Shown piece after piece: positions 49,309 through 61,518 of a stretch of DNA of 64,000 nucleotides (positions are counted from its first letter, which is position 1; each line of letters opens with the position of its first letter). Source of the DNA: Viridothelium virens (lineage: Eukaryota; Ascomycota; Dothideomycetes; Trypetheliales; Trypetheliaceae); contig ML991777.1 of NCBI GenBank assembly GCA_010094025.1, forward strand, positions 248,001-312,000, read 5' to 3'. Below the pieces are notes generated by a model. That model did no database searches. It was not told where the DNA came from and saw only the letters and a program-made list of their open reading frames with translations. A program made the position numbers and the translations under genes.

Positions 49309-51635
49309 TCACCGCCCACTCCCCATCCTCAACGACTCGGGCAACCTCAGCGACTCCGCCAGACTCCTCTCCGTCCCCGTTCCTTCCTCCGAAGTAGTCA
49401 TGGCCGGACTACCCGCCCTAGGCGTCGCCCCATACAGCTCATCGGACTCGCTCTGCACTCCTCCCTGTGCCTGCTCCTCAGGCCCCAACCCCGTCTTCCG
49501 GTCCGCTGGATGTGACTCCCCGGGACTTCTCACTCCACCCTCCTTCCTCCTTCCGCCATTCGGCACAAACACCCCTCCACCTCTCCCCCGCGTCCCCCTC
49601 CTTGCCATTTCCCCTCCTCCCGTCGGCGACCCCGCACTCAGCTCGAACGTCCTCGCCTCCCCACTCACCTCCGACAGCGCGACATCAGCGCCCGTGCCAT
49701 CCATCTCCTGCCTCTCGGACGTACCGGGCAGCTCCTGCGGCGGCGGCTCGAACATCGGCGCAGCGCCATCTTTGCGGTCGCCGTGCGGCGCGTAGAACCC
49801 CGCTGGGCCTGCTAACGGGCCGGCATCGCGCTCCTGATGGGGAGGCGCTGTTGCCATCGTCATCGGATTTTGTGGTGGCGGGCTTTGGTTCGCCGGGGCG
49901 TAGGCGCCGCTTGTGCCTCCGCCTTGTCGGCGGGAGCGTCGTCGGCAGAGGAAGTAGAAGGCTGCGGCGGAGAGGAGGGCGAGGCCTGCGACGCCGCCGA
50001 TGACGCCGCCGACGATGGCGCCGGTGGAGGAGCTGGAGGACTGGTTGGACTTGGATTTCGGGTGGGTTGAGGTGGGGTTCGAGTTGGAGGAGTTGGCGGA
50101 GTTGGAGCTGGAGCCCGCGGAGATGCCGATTGTGGAGGGGTTGAAGTTCTTTTGCTTCATGAGCGCGCCGAGGGCCGGATTGTCGTATTGCGTATTGGGA
50201 TTAGAGTTGTAGACCGCAGCAATGGGTTCGGACTGGGTGTAGGGGTGTGGGTTGGCGGTGAATTTGGTGGCGAAGGAAAGAGTGGACATGTCGAATATGT
50301 TAAGGCCGTTGCTGAAGGGGTCAGAGCTGTTGAAGACATCGTTGTAGACATTAGCACTGGCGTAATCGGCAGAAGCCGTGTCGAGCCCGCCGATTGTTAT
50401 GATCTGGCTGCCTCCAACCGCGTTACAAGACAGCGCGTGTCGGGGTGAAGCAGGTGGATAGTTAACTTTCACCCAAGTAAAGGCCGGCAGGGTGAGGATG
50501 AATATTTCATCGTAAGGTATAGCGGCGCTACCAAGATGGCCACCCCAACCGGCATATAGGAAGATCTCGTAAGTCTCGTTCGTGGAGGCGACTCCGGCAG
50601 TGCAAAACTCTTTTCTTGGTTCGGGAATGTTGCCCGTTGTCGTTTGCTGGTACCATTTGTTTGAGGATGGCTCATACACTGATACGGTATTGAAAGGGAC
50701 AAACTCGTCTTCCCCACCAGTACCATCGACATCGGGTGGCTGATCTCCACCCAGGACAAAAAGAAGACCTTGAGGACCAAAGGGAGCCGACCATTCCATT
50801 CTGCTGAACTCGACAGTTCCGTTGCCGTTGTAGCCGGTCGCACTAATGTTGCTTAGCTTTTGAGAACTCATATCAAATGTGAGCATCCCATTCAGAGGTA
50901 CCGGGCTCTGTAGGTCTGCGGTCCCGAGACTGGTATCGGCTGAGGCGGATCCTCCTAATACATAGCCAGTTTCATTGCTGAAAGCAATAGCGCCCTGCAT
51001 TGGGCGCGTGTTGGATCCCCATCCCGAGCTTCCAACCACATTATCAAACGTTCCTAGACCAGTATTATCCGGCTTGAAGGAGAAGATACCGAGGGGATAT
51101 TGGTTTGGGTTTTGGTCCGTTATCAAGGATCGACGGCCTGCGAATCCCCCATAGATAGTATTCGACGCTTGATGATACCAAAGTCCAGAGTTGACAAGGT
51201 CCGGGATGTTGCTTGGCTTCGATATCGAATTAATGACTACGCTACCGTTGACCCAGTCGCTTCGAAGGTCGATGGAAAGAAGAGTGCTTGCTATAAAGTA
51301 CATGTTAGCCGCAGTGTGCAAAATGCCATGAGAGTAGAACAACTTACAATATCCGCGCGTTATTGAGTCTTTGACGCCACTATATGAGAATTCACCTCCA
51401 TCAATATATAAAAAGTCGCCGGCGACAACAGCTTGAGTATTAATGTTAGTCTACGCGTCTGTAATTCGATAATACACTCACAGGCCTGGTAGCCTCTTCG
51501 AAGGAAAGTAGATGCAGAGGTCGCTCCATTAATCTGACGGGCTGCAATTGGTAGCGAAGCACATTCAGCCAGGGACCATGCAGAGAAGAGAAAAACTAAT
51601 ATTTCTAGACAAATGAGAGGCATCCTACTCCCCAA
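49309..51635 (-). CDS. Kelch-repeat protein with signal peptide and membrane anchor
   Basis: Three exons, about 740 aa. It begins MGSRMPLICLEILVFLFSAW, a signal peptide (a second ATG at 51623 serves equally well). Short introns at about 51481-51432 and 51352-51303 join ASVVAGDFLYIDGG and RGYSSTLLSIDLRS. The ectodomain (about 40-470) has kelch-type beta-propeller blades: MQGAIAFSNETGYVLGG, GLLFVLGGDQ, YEIFLYAGWGG and SQIITIGGLDT. A Ser/Asn-rich stalk leads to a membrane helix (GAIVGGVIGGVAGLALLSAA), a basic stop (CRRRSRR) and a long disordered cytoplasmic tail. The layout resembles fungal cell-surface sensors or anchored wall proteins. Ligand and role are unknown. Confidence 0.88.
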
Positions 51636-52507
51636 GAAGGCGAGAAGTCAAGAGCGACAATTACGGATTGTAAAGGAGTCACCAAAGATAGACGATCACA
51701 GATGGTAGCTGAAGATGAAGAGAAGAAATTGGAACGATACTCTAGCACTTAGGGCAACAGTAATAAGACGGGGAGATATTCAGCCACTCGCTTTGCTGCT
51801 GAAATTGGATCGTCAAATGGCGATCGAAGAATAGCTAGGCTGCAATGATCTACTTTGATATCACGTGAGAAACAGGGATCATTGAGCATTCCGAGAATGT
51901 GAATGGTCTCTTGACTGGCCTGAGGGTAAAAATAATCTTGACTGGTGCGGCTTTGGGTATGACCCAGCCCGCGACCCACAGTGTAATGGTGGTTAAGCTG
52001 TGAACTCTTGATGGTGGCTACAGATGGAGCGGCGATTGTCGCCGATCCTTATCAAGAGCATCGAATGAGGACGATTACACAGTTGGTAGCATGATTGCTG
52101 GAGCCGAACCGCGGGTGCGCGGGCTGTGCTCTTGGTCGTAACAAAGATAGATTGGCGATCAGCCGCAGCCTTCTTACAGTACGGTACTAACTCCGAAGAC
52201 GGGCCGGTCGAAAGCCCACCAATCGGCTGGTGCAGTGTTATGCTTATGCTTTGCACAGAACTGAACTTTGTTAACGTTGCTTTTGAATGAGGACGGGCCT
52301 GTTGGAAGCGGCTCATCAGGTTGCAAGGCGATGCTCTGGGGCTGCAATGCATGCACCGTTGTCTCGATCGCCCTAGGTTTGTTAAGCAGGCTTCGTTAAT
52401 GATCAAATAGCCCATTCCTACTGGGAAATACAAGACACGTGAATCCGTTATTCAAAATCCATGGCAAAGTTCTCAAAGGTGAGCCAACCTAGCTCCGACA
52501 TAACTTA

Positions 52508-52711
52508 GGTACCATGCAGCGGGGGGGGGGGGGGGGGTGCCCCGACAGGTGATAAGCAGAATATTCTCTACAATACGGTGTTAACAGCATGAAACCTGGA
52601 GTAACACCAGGTTAACATAGAGTTATCACAGGCTTAACGCTGTCAACAGCGTATTCTAGAGAACATTCTGCTTGTTACCTGTCGGGGCACCCCCCTTCCG
52701 CCGTAAGGTAC
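52508..52711. mobile_element. 204 bp fold-back (MITE-like) element
   Basis: Two 57 nt arms, 52532-52588 and 52639-52695, are inverted copies with about six mismatches (core GTGCCCCGACAGGT, then AAGCAGAAT). Similarity continues outward towards GGTAC at both ends, interrupted by an expanded run of 17 G at 52521-52537. The 50 nt centre holds a further inner palindrome (ACCTGGAGTAACACCAGGT). There is no coding capacity. The structure fits a non-autonomous DNA transposon or a fold-back repeat. A clear target-site duplication is not evident. Confidence 0.7.
52521..52537 (+). repeat. Run of 17 G
   Basis: A mononucleotide tract on the outer side of the left arm of the fold-back element. The right arm has only six C at the matching place, so the run looks like slippage after insertion or an assembly uncertainty. 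Confidence 0.8.
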
Positions 52712-53750
52712 TCATGCATACCAAAGGATCCATTACTCCGATCACAAGAACTGCATTCAATCTGCAGAAGGACAAGATTATCTCGGTCGGCCATGAGGCG
52801 AGGCTTTCCTGTATGACTACTCCGTACTGTTTCAACCTGTCGCCACCGCACATCATCTTAACATCCAATTTTGTAAGAACAAACAGATGATATGGGCGTT
52901 TCTGCACTGAAAATCGGAGATCAGATCGCATCGTCTTGAAATGTTCATTGATGGGGCGGATCAAGGGACCGAGTCGATGGGAAAAGATGTAGCATGAAAG
53001 AGCCTGAGGCCAACGGAGTACCGCGGCGTGCGCGGGTATAACAGGCATCCTTGGATCACGTGCCGGCCATGCCGACAGAGCTTCCATCCCATCGCCTCAT
53101 CTATCCGGGGGCTTCGAGAGTTACCGTGAGTTTCCGAGGCGATCACGGATTTCTAAATGTAGTCAAAGGTAGATCCCGTCTGGCACTTGCATTTTCGCGC
53201 GACCAACAAGCGCCACTGTGGCGCGCTTCAAGGCAAAAGCAAGGAGAGACAATTGTTACTCCAGACTGCAGGCAGCTATCGCGCTACAACGCGATGTCAT
53301 GTGGCCCCTACCGTTGGCCCGAAGGCTTCAGCACGGAGGATATACCACATCTATGTCTAGCGACGCAAACGGAATGGGAGAAAAAAAATTGGTAGCGAGT
53401 GACTCATACATTCCCTAGGTATCTATACTGATCCGTTCATGTGACGCCCGAGTCAGTGCCCGGCCTGTAGGCAACTTCATGCTGCCATCCATATCCGATA
53501 TTGTACATTCTATTCATAACGTGTAGAAATTCGTAATAGCCCATGAGTCGCCAGTGCATGACTCTTTGAATCTGACGCCACACGCGCTCTCAAACTAAAA
53601 GGATAAAATAAAATAAAAAAACGAAGAAAAGAGAGAAGACGGGAAATTCTATTCAGGAGCATAGATGATACCGAACACCTCGCTCTGCCACAAGTTCATT
53701 CAGACCATAAAATGAAAATAACGCGTCAGTAGAAAAATGACAAAGCAAAT

Positions 53751-56484
53751 CTATCGTGGTTGTCCTGCAAAGTGCCTGATTGTTGCTTCAAGATATTCGA
53801 TCTTAGCATCCTTCTCAGCATTTTGCCGTTTCTGTTCTTCGTTCTCCCTCCTGAGACGCTTGACTTCGTCACGAAGCTCATCTTCTGAGACGCCGTAAGA
53901 AGTCGTAGCTGCCTCATTCATCGTTGCGTCACGCTTTCGCTTGCCCAAGAGGAGATCGCTTTCATCTTCACCCTGAGCCTCGGCAGGATCATCTTGATCG
54001 AGAACAGAAGGATCATCAGACTTGGAAGGATGCTCATCCTCTGCACGTCGATGCACGCGCCGGAGATGTTCGTTCAAGTTCTCCTTGCGTGTGAAACCTG
54101 CGCCTGTGCTGCGCTTGCAGTCCTTGTATGGGCACATCAAGGACTCGCGTGGTCCTCCATGCTTCTTGTGGACTTCCCGCTCGTGTCGAAGAAGCCCACC
54201 CGAGTACGTGAAGCCTTGGAGCTTCGAACATTGCGGATAGGAGCATTTGTAGGGCCTATCGTGCTTGTCCATGTGTTTGCTATTATAGACATAGTCAGCT
54301 TTAATACACATATGGAAAATTGCAGGGAACATGATTTGCTCACCTCCACTCGCACTTGCGCTCGAATGTGAGATGGTCACAACGAGTATCGACAATGCAT
54401 ATTAGCTTGCCATTCGCGTTCTTGGGTGGCTCACCCTCGCGCCGTGGAGGAACGATGCGCGGCAACCTGTACGATCGATCCTGTTCAGATTGCAGATCCG
54501 ACATGGATGGACTTGGAGCGGAAATACTCGGAACGCTAGCATTGGAGGAACTCCTGATTCGAGGTGAGACAACAGATGACTTTTCGTCGTCGTTGAGACT
54601 GACCGGGCTCACCGGGCTTGCAGACCCGGCGAGTGTAATCATCGGACGTGGATGAGCTTGCCGTCGAATTGTCTGTAGGCTGTTGCTGAGATTTGACTCT
54701 CGCCTGTACACAGTCGGCACAGCGGGAAAGTTAAATAGGAGAGGATTAGGCTGCGATGTACTGATTTCTAAGGGGGTTTGGATGGCTACGCTAGGAGTCA
54801 TATGATTTTGCGACTCAGTTGCCGGTAATGGAAATGGTGGATTTAGTGGCGAATAGAAGCTGCTGTCCAGGCCTGGGAAATGCCAAATGTTGGGAGTGGT
54901 ATTAGGTAGCAGCAGGTCTTGATTTGATATATGTTGATGGATGCCTGAGGCGTTGAGGAGGACATTTGCATTTGGATGCAAACTCGTAGTTGCCTTCTGG
55001 ACTTGGGGCGACGCGTTTGACACGTCGTTGAATTTAAATTCGTGAGGCAGCGAGCCGCCACTTCCCTGGAACACCTCATGCCGACTGCCTGGATCATGAG
55101 CTATGAAGGAATTAACGCGCGAATCTGGCTTGACAGGGCACTACTTACGAGTTGACTCACTCGGTGACGCAGACTCCGGCAAGTTGGCTGGCGAAGCCAC
55201 AAATCTTGCTCTAGCGTCTACCCGGCGAGCTCGTTCCCGCGGTGCCCGATTCAAGGCTGAGAACTGCTGATTGGCCGTCCCGGCGCCACCCAGCCCGCCT
55301 GGCACGGAGCGGAGGTCTCCGCCGTCTTCTCGCTGAACTGCGCGCATCTTGTCAGACACCATTAAACCCATCACAGAAAATGCTTACAGTTATCGTTTTG
55401 CGGAAACAATCCTTCCGACCAATAATTAGGTCTGTTTCTTTCGAAGTTTTGTTCGTTTTGCTCAGGGCGATCGAAAAAACACCAGCAGATGCCCCAAAGC
55501 ACCATGAGCGCGGGCCGGATTGTCCAAGGCCATGTTGTTGTATTGCCAGGCCTGTAATTGTTCACGAATTGTAAGAACCATTGGCTCCCAAGCTTCCAGT
55601 TTTTGAGCAAGACCTCCTGCCACTGGTAATATTCCTTGTTGATCTGGCGATGGCGGCGGCCTACGATTGCCTGCAAAAGCAACTCTTTGGAGAATTGTAA
55701 ACCATGTCTGAGACCCGCGACGAATATCTCAATTGCAATCCTGTTTCTTCGAGAATTACTCCTACTGACTGCGATACTCCGGTTGTCGATAATCCGACCA
55801 GCATATTGACGTAGCGCCCTGAACGCATGGCTTGCGGAAGACCGTTTTCCTGTAAAAGGATGCGAAAACAACTGCGCCAAGGCAAAGAACAAGATTCTAC
55901 CCGGAGGCAAATCGTCGTTCAAAACTTTGTCGTATGATTCCTTACAAGAGACGCTCAGGGTATGCCCCAGTAGCTGTCTGAACCTGAAAGATTGTTAGTG
56001 GCGCTTGACGCTGTAAGATCGGTATTCGTCTGAAACTCATACCAATCCTGAATTCGTCGTTCAGCTTTGCATGGGTACTGTGTAAGAACTTGGCTTGTGT
56101 AAATGATTTGGTAATTGCTCTGTTCTGGCCGGACTGCAGCGGAGTGGCAGTGCAGTTGAAGGCGCGTGTTTCCCAGCGTCACACCTACGTGTTGAACGGC
56201 ATCTTTTCTTGATTTTTTCCGTACCACTAAATGGATCGCAAAGGAACCTGAGCGCTTGTGCATCTGCATGCGCGGCCTGAAATCAAACCGAAGGTAAGAA
56301 AAAGGCAAGAAGGCTCTGGAAGTGACGTGGAGACTGGCCGCAGATGGTAGATCCATAGAAACCAAGCTTCGTGAGTATCCAAATAGCCATTAGAAATTAC
56401 TTTCGAAGCTAGGAAATGAGAGATGCTCCAAGTTTTATGCGCCAGCGCCAGCGTCCAACTCAAAGCTAGGTATGCCAGCTCCAT
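53751..56484 (-). CDS. C2H2 zinc-finger protein with long unrecognised N-terminal region
   Basis: The C-terminal part is clear: three C2H2-type fingers (CIVDTRCDHLTFERKCEWSK with KHMDKH; CSYPQCSKLQG with HEREVH; CPYKDCKRSTG with HLRRVH), then an acidic, Lys/Arg-rich segment and a final coiled coil (ELRDEVKRLRRENEEQK). Upstream is a Ser/Pro-rich region (about 55200-54400). The frame does not start at ATG 55371: a 50 nt GTAAGC..GCAG intron joins QNDN to FQREDGGDLRSVPGG, so the open frame at 55388-55922 and two more exons upstream belong to the same gene. The N-terminal 330 or so residues (KSRKDAVQHYPCKAERRIQD; LPPGRILFFALAQLFSHPF; INKEYYQWQEVLLKNWKL) resemble nothing I know. Total about 760 aa. 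The first exon (MELAYLALSWTLALAHKTW) and its splice are uncertain. Confidence 0.75.
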
Positions 56485-57241
56485 ATTTTCCCGTTAGGCT
56501 TGAGGATGCCTTGCCCACAAAAAAGCGTCAATATTGTAGGTACGAAGACTTTAGCCCACTGTTGCCTGACCATCCCACCTATGGAGGTCGGTAGAGGCTG
56601 CATATGGGCCAATCATGCATGTGCTGCGCCGCCGTTATGCAGAGAGCATTGGCAGTGCAAAGAGGAGATTTGTTTGAGCCCAAGAACGAAAAGCGGCTGT
56701 GTTCGCTAGAACCATGACCAAAAAGGCGGACAGCTGCTGCAGCCTCACGGCGTACGACTTCCGTAGAAGCCAACTGCCGGCTTTTGACTCTGCGCCGTAT
56801 TCAAATCTCTACGCAGAATTCCACTTGAGCTTTCCCAAAGGGCTCTCGTCTGCTACAGCACCTTGCGTCACTTTTTCGATCTAACACCTACAATACCAAG
56901 GGAGCAGAGTGTCAGGTTCTACATTGTACTAAACCGCGATATATGAATGAGAAAATGCAGCCCAAATTCTGACAGTGGCGGGCCTCTCAGGATCATCCAA
57001 AAGGGCTTTAAGGCTTTTTCGGAAGTTACCAGGTCCCTCCGCAATAATACCTCAGATGAAAGCGTTGTTCAGGATGACTTGTCGACGAAACAGCCACTCT
57101 TCCGAGATCTTTAACGTGAAATCTGTCACTGACTCGATGTAAGTGACTACTGACAGAATAGCAATACATCATATTTCAATTCATCAAATCACTTTTCGTA
57201 TCTAAAAGGTGTACAGTGAGTGTTGTTACGAAATATCCTTC
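56485..57241. other. Intergenic region
   Basis: Promoter side of the C2H2 gene and 3' flank of the permease gene. No gene supported. Confidence 0.5.
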
Positions 57242-59092
57242 TCAAAAGTCGCCCTTCATTGTATCACCAGATTCGAGATCCATCACCTCAGCGTCTTTGG
57301 CAAACTGCTGCGTCGTTACAGGTTCCTCGTAGGAATCCGAATTGTCATACGCCACGCTAAGATTGCGAACATCGTCGCCGACCTCAAGCCACGTATCGCT
57401 CGTGGCGGGAATCGGGAAAAACCTACAAAGGATGTAGTACATGGTCGCCGAAACAATGAACCCGCAGAAGAAGTTCAGATTGTAGATATAAGTCGCGCCT
57501 GCAGGCACACTGTTCCCCACTGCCCCGGCAAAGCCCACGACGTTGATCAGGATGCCGGAAATATATGCAGCGTATCCGCGCCAATGGACCCCGAAAGTGT
57601 AGAAGTATGGGCCATCCCTTTTAGCGCTGTAGAGGTCTCTTGTTTGAAGATAGCCCTTCCTCACCCAATAATAGTCGCAAATTATAACACCCGCGATCGA
57701 GCTTAGAAAAACACTATAGGCGGACAGGTACGTTGTAAAGTTGTTGGTCGTTGACAGCAAGTTCCACGGACACATGACGAGTCCAACCAACGCGCAGATG
57801 TAACCGCCACGACGGATGTTGAGGTACTTTGGGAGCAAAGCTGTCATGTCCGTACCCGCACTCACACTATTGGCAGCAATATTCGTTCCAAGTTGGGCCA
57901 GTGCGAACGCAGTGGCAATGATGAAGACACCGAAGCGCTGACCGGAGCCTCCCTCGTCTAGAAACCTTGTAAGCAAATCCAAAGGACTCCAGATTGGTTG
58001 GCCGTAGATTACAGTGGACGAGGAGGACACTATAATGCCGATGAAGGAGGTAATAGCAAATCCGATGGGTATCGTGAAGAGTTGAGACCAAAATGCATCT
58101 CGAGGCTTCCTTGCGAAACGAGCAAAGTCAGGATCGTTTACGACTAGCGTGGCGAAATTGGCGATTGAGCTCATGATGCCTTTGATAACTTCCCAGGCGT
58201 GCGCGCTCCCTGTCAAAGTACCGCGCTGCTTCACGATGGGACCGATACCGTGCGCCCTGACGATGGCCCAAATGAAGAACGCAACCCCGGCAACGGGGAC
58301 AAAGTAAGCTTTGACGGTGAAAAGATGCCTAATCTTGTGAACGGGAAACCAGATCGCCGGCAAGCTACAAAACCAGAAGAGGAAGAAACTGACAAAGTCT
58401 CTAGTGTTGGTTCCCGACCCCTCCATAGTGTTGGGAATGGTGTTCCAAGAGTTCCATATCGATCGAATCATTAGATACACGCATGTCCCGCCAATCCACG
58501 ATTGTACGCCGTACCTTCAAAGATGCAGTCAGTTCTCATGAAACGCAATGACACCTTTCGCGTAACCTACCAAATACAAGCCATGGCGGCTCTGTTAAAC
58601 ACGGGCCAGAGGGACCCCCATATCCCGAACGAGGCCCGACTCACGACGGGAAATGAGATATGATAGGTTGCACCAATCCGACCCGTTGCGCAAATGAAAC
58701 AAGCAGCAATACTGTACCCTACCCAGACTGTTATCCACGATTCCCACCAGCTCAAGCCATTAATGATGGAAGCCGATGAGATCATCCATGTATTCTGTAC
58801 TCAGGTAAGAATTTTGTGATGGACTCTCACATCCAACCGAGACATCACGTACAATGTTGAAAGAATCGGCAATCCAGAACCCTACAAAATTCCAGGCGCC
58901 CCATTGGCGACGTTCCGGCTCCACAGGCTTCAGGTCTTCGTTGGCCAGCATGAGTTGGGCACTGGTTAGGCCAGGCTCATGGTCCACTGACTAAATGATC
59001 GACTGTGAGTACTAGAGACATTGAAGGGAGATGCTCTCACGCACAAGCTTGTTTATGAACTTCAGGGCCTTATTTCCTCTTATTCTCTCCAT
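57242..59092 (-). CDS. NCS1-family permease, uracil (FurD/Fur4) type
   Basis: Four exons, about 557 aa. Starts [20 protein letters not shown] across a short intron, then [20 protein letters not shown], the signature entry into the first helix. The second junction gives [19 protein letters not shown], and the third gives [13 protein letters not shown]. Twelve membrane helices can be traced. The motif [21 protein letters not shown] and [18 protein letters not shown] are characteristic of the Fur (uracil/allantoin) branch of nucleobase-cation-symport-1 carriers, H+ symporters of the plasma membrane. Within the branch, uracil is more likely than allantoin, but this is not proven. The acidic C-terminal tail ([12 protein letters not shown]) could carry endocytic and ubiquitin signals. 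Confidence 0.93.
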
Positions 59093-61086
59093 TGTGGGCG
59101 ATGGACCTAGCCTACAGCGGCAGGGGAGACTTCTTCACTTAGATCTGTGCTGGATATAAGCTCTGGATAAAACCATGTAACCTCCTATAAAGGGTGGAAG
59201 AGCATGGCTAAGTCATCAGCAACTTGCACCTTGCTCGGCACTGAGCAGGGAAGGTTATATAGCTAGTGCTTCTTCGACAAATCGCAGCAGGTCTCCGTGG
59301 AACTGCGTCGGCTTGGCCGTGAGTGCTTCATGTCTCCTTATCTACAAGATCTCTTTGCGATTCATGAGGGATGGGACGCTAACGCATGGTTCCTTATCTT
59401 TCCCTAAAATTTTCTTGACGTGCATTCGCTGGTTACTGGCGCTCGGCGATCTCCTCCGCACGGTAGCGATATCCGTATCGCTGGAATTGGGCGAGAACGT
59501 TTACGTAGCCCCAGACCTTGCCAAAGGATTTTCCAAGTCGGTGGTAGGCGGGACCCGTGACCGTCATTGCGCATGTGCAAAGTTCTTATCCTTGCTGGTG
59601 TGGCGCCTTGCTGCAACAGTCCCCCGCGTTATGATAGCGCTTTGACTCGATGCAATCGAGTAACATGCTCTTACTAAGCTTGTATCTGTATGCCGTGGGC
59701 ATCTGTTTGACCTGAGTTGTCTCTTGGACTTCGTCCCTCAACGACGGTTGGCGAATAAACCAGGCGGCCCTCATGTGGATTGTAGAAACATAGGATGAGA
59801 TATCTTTAGGATATCGTACCTAGACACCCCGCCAACGTCGGAAACCTAGTCCTCCCTTGGCAACAAAGATGGCCCAAGTGTTTGATGATTCAGTCAGAGA
59901 AACTGTCCATGGTCCACCGCGCTTTGACTGACAGACACGAGTCTCTCGTTTCTTGCGGCTAAGACGGACAAGCTGCAGGGTAGACTAAGAGGAAGCACAG
60001 ATGCTGGACGTGTTCAGAGAATCCATCGCTACATTCCCATAGTTGCACAAGAGGACCGCCACGAGTTGAGTACGATTGAATTAAGCTCAGTCGCAATCTT
60101 TCCCAAGTCGCTTTCAGACCTTTTGGCGTGCCTTGTAAAACTTCCGAACACCGCGAATTCACCGGCTGAGGCAATCTCGTCCGACTGTGAGAGTGTATCA
60201 AGAGTAACTGCTCCTGCGAAGCTCATAATCATCTCTGAGCCATACTTGTGGTGCGATCTAGGTAGTTTCGAATTGAACTTGCAAAATGAATAGGACGGGA
60301 GTCGAAGCTTTCTAAAGAGGAGCAATCCAACACAAGCGACTAGATGCTGCTGGCCCAACACCAACGATTTTCTCGTTTTGTACGAACACAAATAGAGCGA
60401 ATTAGTGTGGCGCAGTGAAAGCTATAAATGGATGGGCGTATGCACAATTGCACATCCCAGCGGACTAGATCCGCCGCAGTTTGCGATTCTTGGTATTCTC
60501 GGCACATACAATCTGGCCGCAGTCCCTTGAATCATAATGGCAGGAACAGTATCCAACCTCCACGTCTTCAAACAGCCATCCTCTCTCGCAAGCCGTGGTC
60601 CGGCAGCCATCAGAAAAGGTTTGTCGATGGGAATGGATAGATCAAGAAGGCATTTGGGGCAAGACAGTCTCAGGAGCATAAACTTAGAAGGAAGAAGTGA
60701 AGGAAGAGGCGAAGATAGCGGCAGCCAAAACCGCGAATTGTATGGGCCGGCTGGGCTGGCAGTCCCCAAATCTGGGTACGGATCGCGTTGCAAAGATAAT
60801 GCTAAATGTATAATGAGTTGTGAGATATCATCTGGATTGGCGGATCTGCCAGTGATTGACTATATCCGTACACAAAATATATCTCTTTTCAAGTATACTA
60901 GAAGACCTGCCGAAGACATGTAAAGTTCTGGACAGGCGAAAGCATAGAGCCTAAACAGTAGTCTTTCCCTGCTCACTCAAGGGGGGATCTTCTCCACGTT
61001 CGCATGCAATTCTGGGCCTTTTGGAGCTTTGCCACCCTGCTCATAAGGAGATTATTTTTTGGCGTGCTCGCATGCTCATATGCCTG
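59093..61086. other. 2.0 kb gene-poor region
   Basis: Upstream of the permease and downstream of the small secreted gene. Frames of up to 128 codons are present on both strands without splice or family support. It holds the permease promoter. No repeats of note. Confidence 0.45.
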
Positions 61087-61518
61087 TCACTCGTAGATGA
61101 AGAAGGGATCTGCAGACTTCTTTGTCGGTCTCGTAGCTCGTGCAGATAGATTCGGAGTCTTTGCAGGTGCTCTTTTGCCACGATCTTCGTCTCGTTTCTC
61201 CTTTCGTTGGCCGTTCTTTCCATTATTGCATTTCTGATTTTTAGGGTCGGCAATGCAATTGGCCCAGCTCTCTGCGGCACCGTTCAATTGACTTTCAATC
61301 TTCGTAATGGCTGGATTATCATCGTCATCGTTGTCATTGTTTCCTTGCTGTCCACCTCCTTGCTGTTGTCCACCGCGTTTTTGATGTAGATGTTCCTCTC
61401 GTCGCTCCAGGTCGAAATCCGCCTTAACTAAGGTCGTTCCTGAAGCATCTGTGACTGGAACAGCAGCAACATTAGTTAGAATGATAGCAACTGCCCCCAG
61501 GGCAAGGTAGCTCTTCAT
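61087..61518 (-). CDS. Small secreted protein with dibasic processing sites
   Basis: 143 aa from MKSYLALGAVAIILTNVAAV, a good signal peptide cut near VAA-VP. Chosen start is 61518; an ATG 21 codons upstream would bury the signal. The mature part is hydrophilic, with an acidic Gln/Gly/Asn/Asp-rich middle (GGQQQGGGQQGNNDNDDDD), two cysteines (WANCIADPKNQKC) and several dibasic sites (HQKR, KEKR, DRGKR, PTKK) of Kex2 type. The short tail SADPFFIYE follows the last one. Family unknown. The layout fits a processed secreted peptide precursor or a candidate effector. It is divergent from another secreted-protein gene. Confidence 0.75.
   Translation of the reverse strand: MKSYLALGAVAIILTNVAAVPVTDASGTTLVKADFDLERREEHLHQKRGGQQQGGGQQGNNDNDDDDNPAITKIESQLNGAAESWANCIADPKNQKCNNGKNGQRKEKRDEDRGKRAPAKTPNLSARATRPTKKSADPFFIYE

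Larger units (their letters stand above)
51636..53750. other. 2.1 kb gene-poor region with fold-back element
   Basis: Between the start of the kelch gene and the 3' end of the C2H2 gene. Contains the fold-back element at 52508-52711. Open frames of up to 146 codons have no family pattern, and one of them overlaps the element, so they are not called. Confidence 0.5.

Noticed and set aside
52656-53087. 143-codon minus-strand frame next to the fold-back element
   Set aside because: It runs into the right arm of the element, has no family pattern and no splice support.
60029-60391. 120-codon minus-strand frame downstream of the small secreted gene
   Set aside because: No signal peptide, domain or splice context; length is within chance expectation for a 2 kb gap.
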